A DNA stretch of 35,031 bases, taken from NCBI GenBank assembly GCA_035255485.1, contig DATEZO010000233.1, forward strand, positions 1 to 35,031, written 5' to 3'. The notes below the pieces were generated by a model. That model was not told the DNA's origin and ran no database searches. It saw only the letters and a list, made by a program, of their open reading frames with translations. Within the stretch, counting starts at the first letter, position 1, and every line of letters begins with the position of its first letter. A program made the translations under genes and the position numbers. This DNA is from DATEZO01 sp035255485 (GTDB lineage Bacteria > Pseudomonadota > Gammaproteobacteria > Burkholderiales > Burkholderiaceae_D). Shown one piece after another: positions 1 through 7,389 of this stretch.

Positions 1-263
1 TCGGTTTCACATTTTGCGTGATGCTTGCGATGGATGGCAGCCCATTCCCTGGTCACCATGCCGGTGGTCAGCCATAGCCAGAAACGGAAGAAATGACTTG
101 GTATGGCATGCAGGTCCAGTGCGCGGTGCGCCTGGCTGCGATGCAGGAAAATCGTGACACTGGCAATCGTGATGTGCGTGACCGCCAGGGTGTACGCCAC
201 AATTTGCCAGACAGATGCGTGGGTAAAGCCGTTTGCCAGAAAATTCAGTACTGCATCAAACAT
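1..263 (-). CDS. Fatty-acid (acyl-CoA) desaturase, N-terminal part, runs off the window
   Basis: Reading leftwards from the ATG at 263-261 gives an open frame of 87 residues that is still open at base 1. It shows a hydrophobic stretch (about residues 19-40) and two histidine boxes of membrane di-iron desaturases: HRSQAH around residue 42 and HRKHH around residue 80. These ligate the di-iron centre that introduces a cis double bond into acyl chains at the inner membrane. A Shine-Dalgarno-like AAGGAT lies about 8 bases before the ATG. Only the first quarter to third of a usual 300-400 residue desaturase is present, so delta-9 specificity is inferred from the family and not seen. It follows the mechanosensitive channel gene on the same strand after 183 bp, so it may have its own promoter. 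Confidence 0.85.
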   Translation of the reverse strand, partial: MFDAVLNFLANGFTHASVWQIVAYTLAVTHITIASVTIFLHRSQAHRALDLHAIPSHFFRFWLWLTTGMVTREWAAIHRKHHAKCET

Positions 264-446
264 TGTAGTCAGTATCCTTGCTTTTAAAATCGGAAATGAA
301 TCGCCCCTTTCCCCTGTTCCTCCGGCGTCAATCTCACCAAAGGCTATCAAAAATTTGTTGTTTTCACCGTCAAGAGCAGACGGTCATATGAATTGAACGA
401 AATTGTACGCCGTTTTATCCAGGCAGGTATGTTGCCAAAACGACCA

Positions 447-1736
447 CTATTTTGTGTCGCCAAGCAGCCGTATTTCCCGTTGCGGATAAGGGACGGTGAT
501 CTGCCGCTCCTTCAGCAATTGCCAGATCGCCCGGTTGACATCCGACACGACACCCATCTTTCCATTCTCGGGATCGGCGATCCAGAATCCGACATCCAGC
601 TCAAGTCCATCAGCGCCGAATTTGACCAGCAAGGCGCTCGGCGGCGGGTTCTTCGATACACGATCGACGGTGGCTGCGGCCTGCTCCAGCGCCACCAGCA
701 AGCTCTCAATATCGGTTTGATAATCGACCGTCACCTGGGTTGCCAGCCTGAGTGCCCGATTCGTCAGTGAATAATTCTGCACCGGCCCCGATACCAGCAT
801 ATCGTTCGGCACCACTGATTCGACGCCGTCCAGCCCTTGCAGAATCGTGTAGCGGGTATTGATCTGCGTGACCTTGCCGTAGTATTTATCGACGGCGACC
901 ATGTCGCCGATGGCAAGGCTGCGCTCCAGCAGGATCACAAAACCCGAGACATAACTGCCGACAATTTTCTGCAGGCCCAGGCCGATGCCGACCCCGAGCG
1001 CGCCGCCAAATACCGACAGTACCGTCAAATCGATGCCAACCAGCGAAAGACTGACCAGCACTGCCACCAGCACCAGCACTGCGCGCGCCATGCGTGCCAT
1101 CACGACGCGCAGCGATGAGTGTACCGTGTCCAGGCGCATCAACCGCTCTTCCAGTGCAGCGCCCGCCCACAGTGCAAGCAACAGCGTCATAAAGACGGAT
1201 ACCACCGCCTGCAAGATGGTCCATAGTGAAATCTTGTAGCGTCCCGCAGGCACTACGATCTCTTCCAGATAGTGCACCAGGTCCGGCCACCAGCCGGTAA
1301 TGTAGAGCGCAACGCCGGCCCAGACCAGCAGTGCGAAGACTTTTTCAAATAGCAGCAAGAAGCTACCCGCCTGTCCGCCGCGCGCGAATATCCGACGCAA
1401 CACATAAAAAGCGAATCGGATCAGTGCGAACGACCCGAGCAGCGGTATGGCGATCCGCAGCAGATTCACATGATGCCATCGTGCCAGAAGCGGCTTGACG
1501 ATCATGATCAGCATCAGGGCAAGCAAGGGCGACAAGGTACGCGCAAAGCTTTCCACGCTCAATCGCATGACGCGCAGTTTCATGTCGTGCGCAGTCAGCG
1601 TGCCGCGCAGCAGGCGCGCCAATATAGACCCTGCGCCAATACAGACAAGCAGCGCGCCGACCTGCCAAAGCAGGCCGGGGTCATGCATATCGGCCCACCA
1701 ATCGGACCACAGGCTGGAAATCAGGGTAGAAGTCAT
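447..1736 (-). CDS. MscS-family mechanosensitive ion channel
   Basis: The protein has 429 residues, with several hydrophobic segments before the conserved MscS core. Residues about 238-272 form the pore helix, with the Gly/Ala-rich run GGALGVGIGLGLQ (244-256). A beta domain follows (IGDMV, GKVTQINTRYT, VVPN around 276-311) and then an alpha/beta vestibule to the C-terminus. The family opens under membrane tension and releases solutes on hypo-osmotic shock. I chose the ATG at 1736-1734 because it shares one base with the stop codon of the upstream nuclease gene (TAATG), which suggests translational coupling. The frame could be extended upstream by 40 codons, but that stretch lies inside the neighbouring gene. 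At 429 residues it is longer than E. coli MscS (286), with extra N-terminal membrane helices. The exact subfamily is not determined. Confidence 0.9.
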   Translation of the reverse strand: MTSTLISSLWSDWWADMHDPGLLWQVGALLVCIGAGSILARLLRGTLTAHDMKLRVMRLSVESFARTLSPLLALMLIMIVKPLLARWHHVNLLRIAIPLLGSFALIRFAFYVLRRIFARGGQAGSFLLLFEKVFALLVWAGVALYITGWWPDLVHYLEEIVVPAGRYKISLWTILQAVVSVFMTLLLALWAGAALEERLMRLDTVHSSLRVVMARMARAVLVLVAVLVSLSLVGIDLTVLSVFGGALGVGIGLGLQKIVGSYVSGFVILLERSLAIGDMVAVDKYYGKVTQINTRYTILQGLDGVESVVPNDMLVSGPVQNYSLTNRALRLATQVTVDYQTDIESLLVALEQAAATVDRVSKNPPPSALLVKFGADGLELDVGFWIADPENGKMGVVSDVNRAIWQLLKERQITVPYPQREIRLLGDTK

Positions 1737-2299
1737 TATCGATAAGGGTACGCGTCCCGCCTGTGCCGCTCCCAATTCATGGCGTAGCGTGCCGCAAGCG
1801 CAGGGTTGTCGTGTGCAATCAGAATATTTTCCGCATTCGCATGCTGCGCACTCCACGTAAGGTTGAAACTGCCGGTGATCACGGTGGCTTGCGGCGCAGC
1901 GGCATCGATCACGATGATCTTGTTATGTGCGTTCTGGTATTTTGTTTCGATCCAGACCGCGATACCGGCGGCGGCCAGTTCCGGCAGTAGCGAACGCTCG
2001 GTTTTGGCCAGTTGCCCAGCATCCGCCAGCACGCGCACATCAATGCCGCGCCGATGTGCTGCAATCAGCGTATTGGCGATTCTCCGGTTCGTCAACAGGT
2101 AAGCCTGCACCAGCACCTGCGCCCGCGCGTCGTCGATCGCTTCCACGATCAAGGCTTCAATATCATCCCACGGCGTAAAGGCGGCGCGCAGCGTGCCCTG
2201 GGCTGCCAGCGCCGGAACCGCATCGTCGAATGCCAGCGCCTGCGGCACACCGCCCAGCCAACAGAGGCAGGCCAGCACCGCGAAAGCGCAACGCATCAT
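1736..2299 (-). CDS. Secreted phospholipase D-like (Nuc-type) nuclease
   Basis: The protein has 187 residues. An N-terminal signal peptide (hydrophobic residues about 4-20, Ala-Leu-Ala before Phe24) is followed by a single PLD domain with one HKD motif: His125, Lys127 and Asp132 in HNKIIVID, then GSFNLTWSA (143-151) and Asn156-Ala-Glu-Asn. Single-HKD proteins of this size (the Nuc endonuclease type) dimerise to build the active site and cleave phosphodiesters, usually DNA. Periplasmic or secreted location is inferred from the signal. The ATG at 2299 overlaps the stop of the methyltransferase gene (ATGA), and the stop overlaps the channel gene (TAATG), so it is the middle gene of a tightly coupled trio. 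A second ATG follows immediately at 2296. Substrate (DNA or lipid) is not proven. Confidence 0.87.
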   Translation of the reverse strand: MMRCAFAVLACLCWLGGVPQALAFDDAVPALAAQGTLRAAFTPWDDIEALIVEAIDDARAQVLVQAYLLTNRRIANTLIAAHRRGIDVRVLADAGQLAKTERSLLPELAAAGIAVWIETKYQNAHNKIIVIDAAAPQATVITGSFNLTWSAQHANAENILIAHDNPALAARYAMNWERHRRDAYPYR

Positions 2300-3552
2300 T
2301 TGTTGCGTTCCATCACCGCGGCAAAAAATCCATCGGTCTGATGCAGATGCGGCGCCAACTTCAGATAATCCTGCATCTCGAGTCCGACCTTCTGCTCGGC
2401 CAGCACGTCGCGCATCGGCTTCAGCGCGAACTCCGGGTGGCCCGCCAGGAACTGCGCGACGATTGCTTCATTTTCTTCATCGAGCAGGCTGCAGGTTGCA
2501 TATACCAAGCGGCCGCCCGGCTTCACCAGCCGCGCCGCGCCGGTCAGGATGGCGATCTGCTTGGCATTCATCTCCCGCACCGATTCCGGCGTCTGCCGCC
2601 ATTTGACATCCGGATTACGGCGCAGCGTGCCCAGGCCGCTGCAGGGCGCATCGACCAGCACGCGATCGATTTTGCCGGCCAGTCGCTTGACCTTGGCATC
2701 GTTTTCATGGGCGATCGTTACCGGATGCACATTCGACAAACCACTGCGCGCCAGCCGCGGCTTCAACTTGGCCAGCCGCTTGTCCGATACGTCAAACGCA
2801 TACAAGCGGCCGGTATTGCGCATTGCCACACCCAGCGCCAGCGTCTTGCCGCCGGCACCGGCACAGAAATCCACCACCATTTCCCCACGCTTCGCACCGA
2901 CTACCTGTGCCAGCAACTGGCTACCCTCGTCCTGCACTTCAATTACGCCATTCTTGAAGAGCGGCAGGTTTTGCAATGCGGGCTTCTTTAAAATGCGGAT
3001 GCCGAGCGCCGCATACGGCGTCGGTTCGCACAGGATGGGTGCGGTTGCCAGCTCCGCCATCACTTCTTCGCGCGACGCCTTAAGCGCATTGACGCGCAGG
3101 TCAAGCGATGCCGGCCGGTTCAGCGCGACTGCCATACGCAGCGTTTCTTCTTCGCCGTAACGCGCCGCCAGCTTGTCGAACAGCCAGGACGGCAGATTGG
3201 CGCGCAGGGCAGGTGGCAAGGACTGGCGGTCAATCTGCATCACGCGGTTCAGCCATTCGGCTTCCTCCGGCGCCAGTCCGCCGATCGCATCGACCCCGGC
3301 GGCATCAGCCAATCCCAGTAACGCCAGGCGTCGCATCGCCGGGCCACTGCCAGATTCGGCAAAACCGGTGAACACCGCCTTGTTGCGCAACAGCCCATAC
3401 ACGCCTTCGGCAATCATGCCGCGGTCGCGCAATCCGATTTTTGGATGGTCGCGGAAATAGCGTGACAGCGTGCTGTCTGCCGGGCCGGTGAAGCGCAGTA
3501 TCTCGCGCAATACTTCTTCCGTACATGTCGCGATCGCGGGTGGCAATCTCAT
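2296..3552 (-). CDS. RsmB/NOP-family RNA (cytosine-C5) methyltransferase
   Basis: The protein has 418 residues. The C-terminal half is a SAM-dependent Rossmann methyltransferase: SAM-binding VDFCAGAGGKT (227-237), catalytic DAPCSGLGTLRRNPD (Cys304) and the second conserved Cys in YATCSLLDEENE (Cys354). Family members use two cysteines to methylate C5 of a cytosine in rRNA or tRNA. The N-terminal 180 residues resemble the helical NusB-like/linker region of RsmB-type enzymes. The start at 3552 was chosen because a purine-rich AAAAGG lies just upstream; the longer frame has no support. I leave the symbol blank because betaproteobacteria often have another true rsmB elsewhere, and the exact modified nucleotide cannot be read from the sequence. 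The gene lies 72 bp downstream of purN and overlaps the PLD gene. Confidence 0.88.
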   Translation of the reverse strand: MRLPPAIATCTEEVLREILRFTGPADSTLSRYFRDHPKIGLRDRGMIAEGVYGLLRNKAVFTGFAESGSGPAMRRLALLGLADAAGVDAIGGLAPEEAEWLNRVMQIDRQSLPPALRANLPSWLFDKLAARYGEEETLRMAVALNRPASLDLRVNALKASREEVMAELATAPILCEPTPYAALGIRILKKPALQNLPLFKNGVIEVQDEGSQLLAQVVGAKRGEMVVDFCAGAGGKTLALGVAMRNTGRLYAFDVSDKRLAKLKPRLARSGLSNVHPVTIAHENDAKVKRLAGKIDRVLVDAPCSGLGTLRRNPDVKWRQTPESVREMNAKQIAILTGAARLVKPGGRLVYATCSLLDEENEAIVAQFLAGHPEFALKPMRDVLAEQKVGLEMQDYLKLAPHLHQTDGFFAAVMERNK

Positions 3553-3624
3553 CTTGAAACCTTTTAAAATCCATGCTTTCGGTCGTTGCGGCATGCTGCC
3601 ATGCCGTGCCGGCCGGTGATTGAA

Positions 3625-4239
3625 CTACGGCGCGCCTGCCGTCACATGTACGCGATTGTGATTGAACCGTAACCGATTCTCGATGAACCAGCGCACCGCG
3701 CGCGGATAAATCAGATGTTCCTGCTCCAGCACGCGTGCGGCCAGCAGTTCTTCCGTATCATCTTCCAGTACCGGCACCACCGCTTGCGCGACAATCGGAC
3801 CGTGATCCAGCTCGGCAGTGACAAAATGCACCGTTGCGCCATGTACTTTCACTCCCGTATCCAGCGCCTGTCGATGCGTGGCCAGGCCGGGAAAGCTCGG
3901 CAGCAGGGATGGATGGATATTCAGCATGCGCTGCGCATAATGCTCGACAAACGGTGCGCCCAGGATACGCATGAAACCGGCCAGCACTACCAGATCCGGT
4001 GCAAAACGATCAATCGTCTCGCGCAGCGCAGCATCGAATGCATCGCGTGACGGGTAGTCCCGGTTGGCGACGACCGCTGTCGGTATGCCTTGCATCGCTG
4101 CAAAAGTCAATCCCTGGGCCTCAGGCTTGTTGCTGATCACGGCGGCGATTCTGGCCGGCCAGCGCTCGGTCTGCGCGCAGCGGACGATAGTCTGCATGTT
4201 GCTGCCGCGACCTGAAATCAGAATGACGATATTTTTCAT
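3625..4239 (-). CDS. purN: Phosphoribosylglycinamide formyltransferase (GART)
   Basis: The protein has 204 residues, the usual length. It transfers a formyl group from 10-formyl-tetrahydrofolate to GAR in the third step of de novo purine synthesis, in the cytoplasm. The sequence shows the N-terminal phosphate-binding ISGRGSNM (8-15), the catalytic triad Asn107 and His109 in NIHPSLLPSFPG, and Asp145 in ELDHGPIV. The start is placed at the ATG giving MKNIVILISGRGSN, the family's standard N-terminus; longer frames run into the upstream terminator region. No strong Shine-Dalgarno is visible. It is the first gene of the purN-methyltransferase-nuclease-channel string, and a terminator at 4330-4357 separates it from the barstar gene. 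Confidence 0.96.
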   Translation of the reverse strand: MKNIVILISGRGSNMQTIVRCAQTERWPARIAAVISNKPEAQGLTFAAMQGIPTAVVANRDYPSRDAFDAALRETIDRFAPDLVVLAGFMRILGAPFVEHYAQRMLNIHPSLLPSFPGLATHRQALDTGVKVHGATVHFVTAELDHGPIVAQAVVPVLEDDTEELLAARVLEQEHLIYPRAVRWFIENRLRFNHNRVHVTAGAP

Positions 4240-4329
4240 GGCGCGCATTGTACGTCTAATTTTATCGGGACAAAATGATCCGGTGCTGCGCGGGAATGCA
4301 TGGAAGTCCAGCCCCGCCATACCGGATGC

Positions 4330-4357
4330 AAAAAAGAAAACCGGCCCGCAAGGCCGG
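4330..4357 (-). terminator. Rho-independent terminator after the barstar gene
   Basis: A six-base GC stem (CCGGCC 4341-4346 with GGCCGG 4352-4357, five-base loop) is followed on the minus strand by a T-rich tract (complement of the A-run at 4330-4340). It ends the RNase/barstar transcript before purN. Confidence 0.8.
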
Positions 4358-4385
4358 CTGTCTGTCGTGCATCGCAATCAATGGA

Positions 4386-4784
4386 TTATTGAAATGAATA
4401 AAACACGCGAAAGCATACCTTTTTTTCAGCCCAGAAATCGGCGGCATCACGAAAAACATCAAGCAGGGTTTCGCGCGCTTCCTTGTCAAATTTCGCCGTA
4501 TTGGGCAATTGTTCCAGTACCACGAGGAACCCGGGCTGAGCGCCTGCCTTGAATGCCAGGTCGGTTAGGCAATCGCCGAGTGCATCGAAATTCTTCCCGA
4601 AGTGCCTGGGAAAATGGAACGCGCTGGCAATCAGCGACAATACCTGCTGTTTTGTTGTTGCATCGGCGCAATATGCATACAAAAAATGCTGCCCAAGGCG
4701 GGCGGCTTCGTCCCGCAAATCGGTCACGCGGAAAGCGCGGATAGACTGCACCACGTTCGGTGGCACGGTTTTAAGCAAGCTCAT
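4386..4784 (-). CDS. Barstar-family ribonuclease inhibitor
   Basis: The protein has 132 residues and no signal peptide, so it is cytoplasmic. The core FHFPRHFGKNFDALGDCLTD (57-76) matches the barstar signature (YYGENLDALWDCL in Bacillus barstar). Asp67 and Asp71 correspond to the barstar aspartates that plug the RNase active site. The start at 4784 is preceded by a strong GAGGGAGAA ribosome site; a longer frame to 4931 overlaps the preceding RNase gene and lacks support. It lies 64 bp downstream of the secreted guanyl-specific RNase gene, the order expected for a toxin-like exoenzyme with its protective intracellular inhibitor. It is longer than Bacillus barstar (about 90 residues), with N-terminal and C-terminal extensions. 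A terminator follows directly. Confidence 0.88.
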   Translation of the reverse strand: MSLLKTVPPNVVQSIRAFRVTDLRDEAARLGQHFLYAYCADATTKQQVLSLIASAFHFPRHFGKNFDALGDCLTDLAFKAGAQPGFLVVLEQLPNTAKFDKEARETLLDVFRDAADFWAEKKVCFRVFYSFQ

Positions 4785-4848
4785 TTCTCCCTCGGCTCGG
4801 GCGGTTGTATTCGTATTGATTTCACACAATGGCTCTATTCGCACGGTA

Positions 4849-5256
4849 TTACTCTTTGATGCGCTTGAATGTCGCATAATGGTCATCGGTATAATAGTAT
4901 TCCTGCAATGGTTGCAACTCGCCGCCAGCAATGATCCGCCGGGGACCGCGATGATGCATGCCTTCGGTCTTCACCGTAAATTCGTGATAATACCCGCGCT
5001 TTCGTTTCGGCAAAACCCTCTCGTAATTGCCGAATACAACGCCATCCTTGGTATAAGGAAATGGTCCACCACGCTTGATCAGTAGCAGGGTTTTTTGCGC
5101 TGCTCCGGGAAGGTCATTGACTGCGATGGTGTCAAGAGCAATTGCCTCCTTTGTAAAAAGACAAAAGGAAAGCAATAAAGCCGAAATAAAGGAAAACAAC
5201 TTTTTCAGGAATTTGGCATGCACGATGGGTGTTATAGGCTTTTTATTGGCATCCAT
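4849..5256 (-). CDS. Secreted guanyl-specific ribonuclease (RNase N1/T1/Sa family)
   Basis: The protein has 135 residues. A basic N-terminus and hydrophobic stretch (about 20-40) form a signal peptide. The mature domain of about 95 residues carries the hallmarks of microbial guanyl RNases: GVVFGNYE (72-79), catalytic Glu92 in YYHEFTV, Arg106-Arg107 in RGPRRIIAG, and His126 in DDHYATFK. These enzymes cleave RNA 3' of guanosine through a 2',3'-cyclic phosphate. The neighbouring barstar homologue is the expected inhibitor. The start is uncertain: the ATG at 5256 has no visible Shine-Dalgarno, and an internal GTG (codon 12) is possible. The gene and the 430 bp before it are visibly more AT-rich than the surroundings, which suggests acquisition. 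Confidence 0.9.
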   Translation of the reverse strand: MDANKKPITPIVHAKFLKKLFSFISALLLSFCLFTKEAIALDTIAVNDLPGAAQKTLLLIKRGGPFPYTKDGVVFGNYERVLPKRKRGYYHEFTVKTEGMHHRGPRRIIAGGELQPLQEYYYTDDHYATFKRIKE

Positions 5257-5690
5257 GCAATAAATAAAATCTTAGGTACCGTAGGGTAACGTGTAGAAGA
5301 AAACGAATCAACCACTATTCAAACGCTTATTGAAGATAGGCACTGCAGGCATGCGCCTATTAAATATACTCCCATCTTGTATTTTTAAAAGACGTTGAAA
5401 TATATGCGTAAATTTAGTTAAAAATACATATACTCCATAAAAATGAATAAAAATAGCAGGATAGGCAATTATGGAAATACTTTCTTTTTTGACATCATGT
5501 CTAAAGTTGCAGGCGGGATCGATAAAAAATGGAAAAACTCACAATCCTGCAAACAAATGTTGTATTGAAATCAACCGTTACGATTTGTTTCAATACTTAC
5601 TGCAGCTTTGCCAATGGTTGCTGGTCGGCTTCAAGGGTTTGCCGTTAAATAGAAGCAGCTTACGACATACCCATTTGAAGGAGAAGCAGC
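5257..5690. other. AT-rich intergenic region between divergent genes
   Basis: There are 434 bp without a convincing gene. It lies between the minus-strand RNase gene and the plus-strand secreted-protein gene, so it must carry both promoters. Two inverted repeats stand out: ATAGGC (5336-5341)/GCCTAT (5355-5360), and the nine-base GTATTGAAA/TTTCAATAC pair listed separately. No promoter could be placed with confidence. A possible frame from 5471 overlaps the real downstream gene and is not credible. Confidence 0.6.
5562..5596. repeat. Perfect 9-bp inverted repeat (possible operator)
   Basis: GTATTGAAA at 5562-5570 is mirrored by TTTCAATAC at 5588-5596 with a 17-base spacer. It sits about 95 bp upstream of the small secreted-protein gene, with no T-run after it, so an operator or RNA hairpin is more likely than a terminator. 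Confidence 0.5.
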
Positions 5691-6020
5691 ATGAAAAAGA
5701 AGGCTGGAATCAGCGCAGCACACTGGCTGGCAGGTATTGCGCTGGTGCTGAGCGCACCATTTGCCATGGCGCATGATCAGTCACGTGTAAATTGGTCCAT
5801 TAGCGTCGGCACACCTTTCCCTGCCCCGGTTTACAGCCCGCCACCGGTTGTCTATGTGCGGCCGGCACCAGTATACGTGGAACCGCAGCCAGTGTATGTC
5901 GAACGCAGTCCGGTCGTACAGTACCGCTCATACTCTTATTATCCGGGGCCTTACTACGAGGAAGAAATGCGGCATCGGGATCATCGTCGCTGGAAACATC
6001 ATCATCATCGCGACGATTGA
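5691..6020 (+). CDS. Small secreted Pro/Tyr-repeat protein with His-rich tail
   Basis: The protein has 109 residues and no known enzymatic domain. A clear signal peptide (KKK at the start, hydrophobic 12-26, cleavage after AMA-27) is followed by repeats of a short Pro-Val-Tyr-Val unit (about 46-73). Then come Tyr-rich and acidic patches and a C-terminal run dense in His, Arg and Asp (RHRDHRRWKHHHHRDD). Similar small Pro/Tyr-repeat exported proteins occur in Burkholderiales and have no established function. The His tail could bind metal, which is only an inference. The start is supported by AAGGAGAAG seven bases upstream. It stands alone, convergent with the patatin gene. Confidence 0.75.
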   Translation: MKKKAGISAAHWLAGIALVLSAPFAMAHDQSRVNWSISVGTPFPAPVYSPPPVVYVRPAPVYVEPQPVYVERSPVVQYRSYSYYPGPYYEEEMRHRDHRRWKHHHHRDD

Positions 6021-6061
6021 TGGCCTGTCCGGCTGATGGCAATGGCGACGCAAACCAGGAT

Positions 6062-7279
6062 TTACATATTGGCCGCCGCCATCGATTCAGGTTCGGCCAA
6101 GGTCGCCTGCGACGCACCGAAAAACTTCAGGATATCGGCCCGCCGCGCCATCGCATCATGTTGCCCCAGTTGCATCAATTCACGCGTATAACTTGCCTCG
6201 AATAACAAGTATGACGCTAACGCCGCCCCCCTCACTTCGGTTGCACCGATCGCGCCTAGCAGCATTCTGATGAGGTGCGGCAAACTGCCGACATGACGAC
6301 TGGCAATTTCATCGAGTCGCTGAGAAGGTGCAATGATCAGCATGTCGATTGGCCGTAGCGGCGTTTTCGCTTTTTGCTCGTCCGTCAGGAAAGATAGCGT
6401 CAGATTGATGCGATTCATCCGCTCGATATCAACTGCAAGGGTATCAAGAAAGATGCTGGACATTGCATGGCCGGCAATCTGCGCCAGGCTTGGATATTGC
6501 GCAAATCGCGAAGGATCCTGTACTGGCTCGGAAAGGCGCCCCGCACCAATGATGAAAACCCGATCCGCACCAAGATGGATTGCCGGCGAAATCGGCGCTA
6601 CCTGGCGCATCGAGCCATCGCCGAAATATTCGCGCCGGCCGTTGCAATAAATCGGCATCGCCGGAAAAATGAGAGGAATCGCTGACGAGGCAAGCAGATG
6701 TTCGACGCCGATTTGTCCGCGCAGTGCGATGCGTTGCGACCGTACCCATGGTTCGATTTCGATTTCTGATTGAAAGAACGTGATGTGCTGCCCGGCAGTG
6801 TACGACGATGCCGTGATTGCCAGTGCATGTAGCGAACCGTCCATCAATGCCGCATCAAGCCGCGGGAAATTCAGCATCCGGTTCAACAAGGTCGTCAACG
6901 GCGTATTGTCCAACAACGAATTCGGCGGCCGCGCATGCCATTTGCGCAATAACCAGCCAAACGACAGCAATGACAGCCATCGCGCACCAGAACGAAACAC
7001 GCCCACTGAATCGGCACGATAAACCTGATCGGCGGTGAAATTCTCCCACACGCGAGAAATATTGCGCAGCCCTTCGCCGAAATCATCAGCATGGCATGCC
7101 AGCGCGGTGGCATTGATGGCGCCGGCGGAAGTACCGCAAATAATGTCGTAGGGGTTGCGGGCCGGCGCCCATCCGGCTTCACACAAAATCGAGGAAACTG
7201 CCTGCAAGACGCCCACCTGATACGCCGCGCGTGCACCGCCGCCACTCAATACCAAGCCTATTTTTTTTTTGTCTCTCAT
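6062..7279 (-). CDS. Patatin-like phospholipase
   Basis: The protein has 405 residues. Hallmarks are the oxyanion-hole loop SGGGARAAYQVG near the N-terminus (11-22), the nucleophile elbow GTSAG shortly after, and the catalytic Asp in GDGS followed by PISPAIHLGADRVFIIG. It therefore uses a Ser-Asp dyad to hydrolyse acyl esters of lipids. There is no signal peptide, so it is cytoplasmic or membrane-associated. The start is placed at the ATG giving MRDKKKIGLVLSGGG, the normal distance to the Gly-rich loop; a 31-codon extension upstream is unlikely. No strong ribosome site is visible. Codons 4-7 contain an uninterrupted run of ten A on the coding strand, where polymerase slippage would break or restore the frame. 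The lipid substrate is unknown. Confidence 0.9.
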   Translation of the reverse strand: MRDKKKIGLVLSGGGARAAYQVGVLQAVSSILCEAGWAPARNPYDIICGTSAGAINATALACHADDFGEGLRNISRVWENFTADQVYRADSVGVFRSGARWLSLLSFGWLLRKWHARPPNSLLDNTPLTTLLNRMLNFPRLDAALMDGSLHALAITASSYTAGQHITFFQSEIEIEPWVRSQRIALRGQIGVEHLLASSAIPLIFPAMPIYCNGRREYFGDGSMRQVAPISPAIHLGADRVFIIGAGRLSEPVQDPSRFAQYPSLAQIAGHAMSSIFLDTLAVDIERMNRINLTLSFLTDEQKAKTPLRPIDMLIIAPSQRLDEIASRHVGSLPHLIRMLLGAIGATEVRGAALASYLLFEASYTRELMQLGQHDAMARRADILKFFGASQATLAEPESMAAANM

Positions 7280-7335
7280 AGGCAAGAGAGTAGCAGGCTG
7301 TTTCTGGTTTGTGGGAAACGGGGTGATGACAGCAA

Positions 7336-7364
7336 GAAAAAACAACGCCGGGAAAGCCCGGCGT
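7336..7364 (-). terminator. Rho-independent terminator after ggt
   Basis: An eight-base stem (ACGCCGGG 7345-7352 with CCCGGCGT 7357-7364, four-base loop) is followed on the minus strand by a T-rich tract (A6 at 7337-7342 on the plus strand). It lies 26 bp past the ggt stop. Confidence 0.85.
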
Positions 7365-7389
7365 ATTGGCATTCATGTCAACTATTCAA

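Noticed and set aside
366..384. Hairpin ACCGTC/GACGGT as a terminator for the MscS gene
   Set aside because: No T-run follows on either strand and the stem is short; it may be part of the desaturase promoter region.
5471..5776. Plus-strand open frame of 101 codons
   Set aside because: It overlaps the well-supported secreted-protein gene in another frame, has no ribosome site and a random-looking translation.
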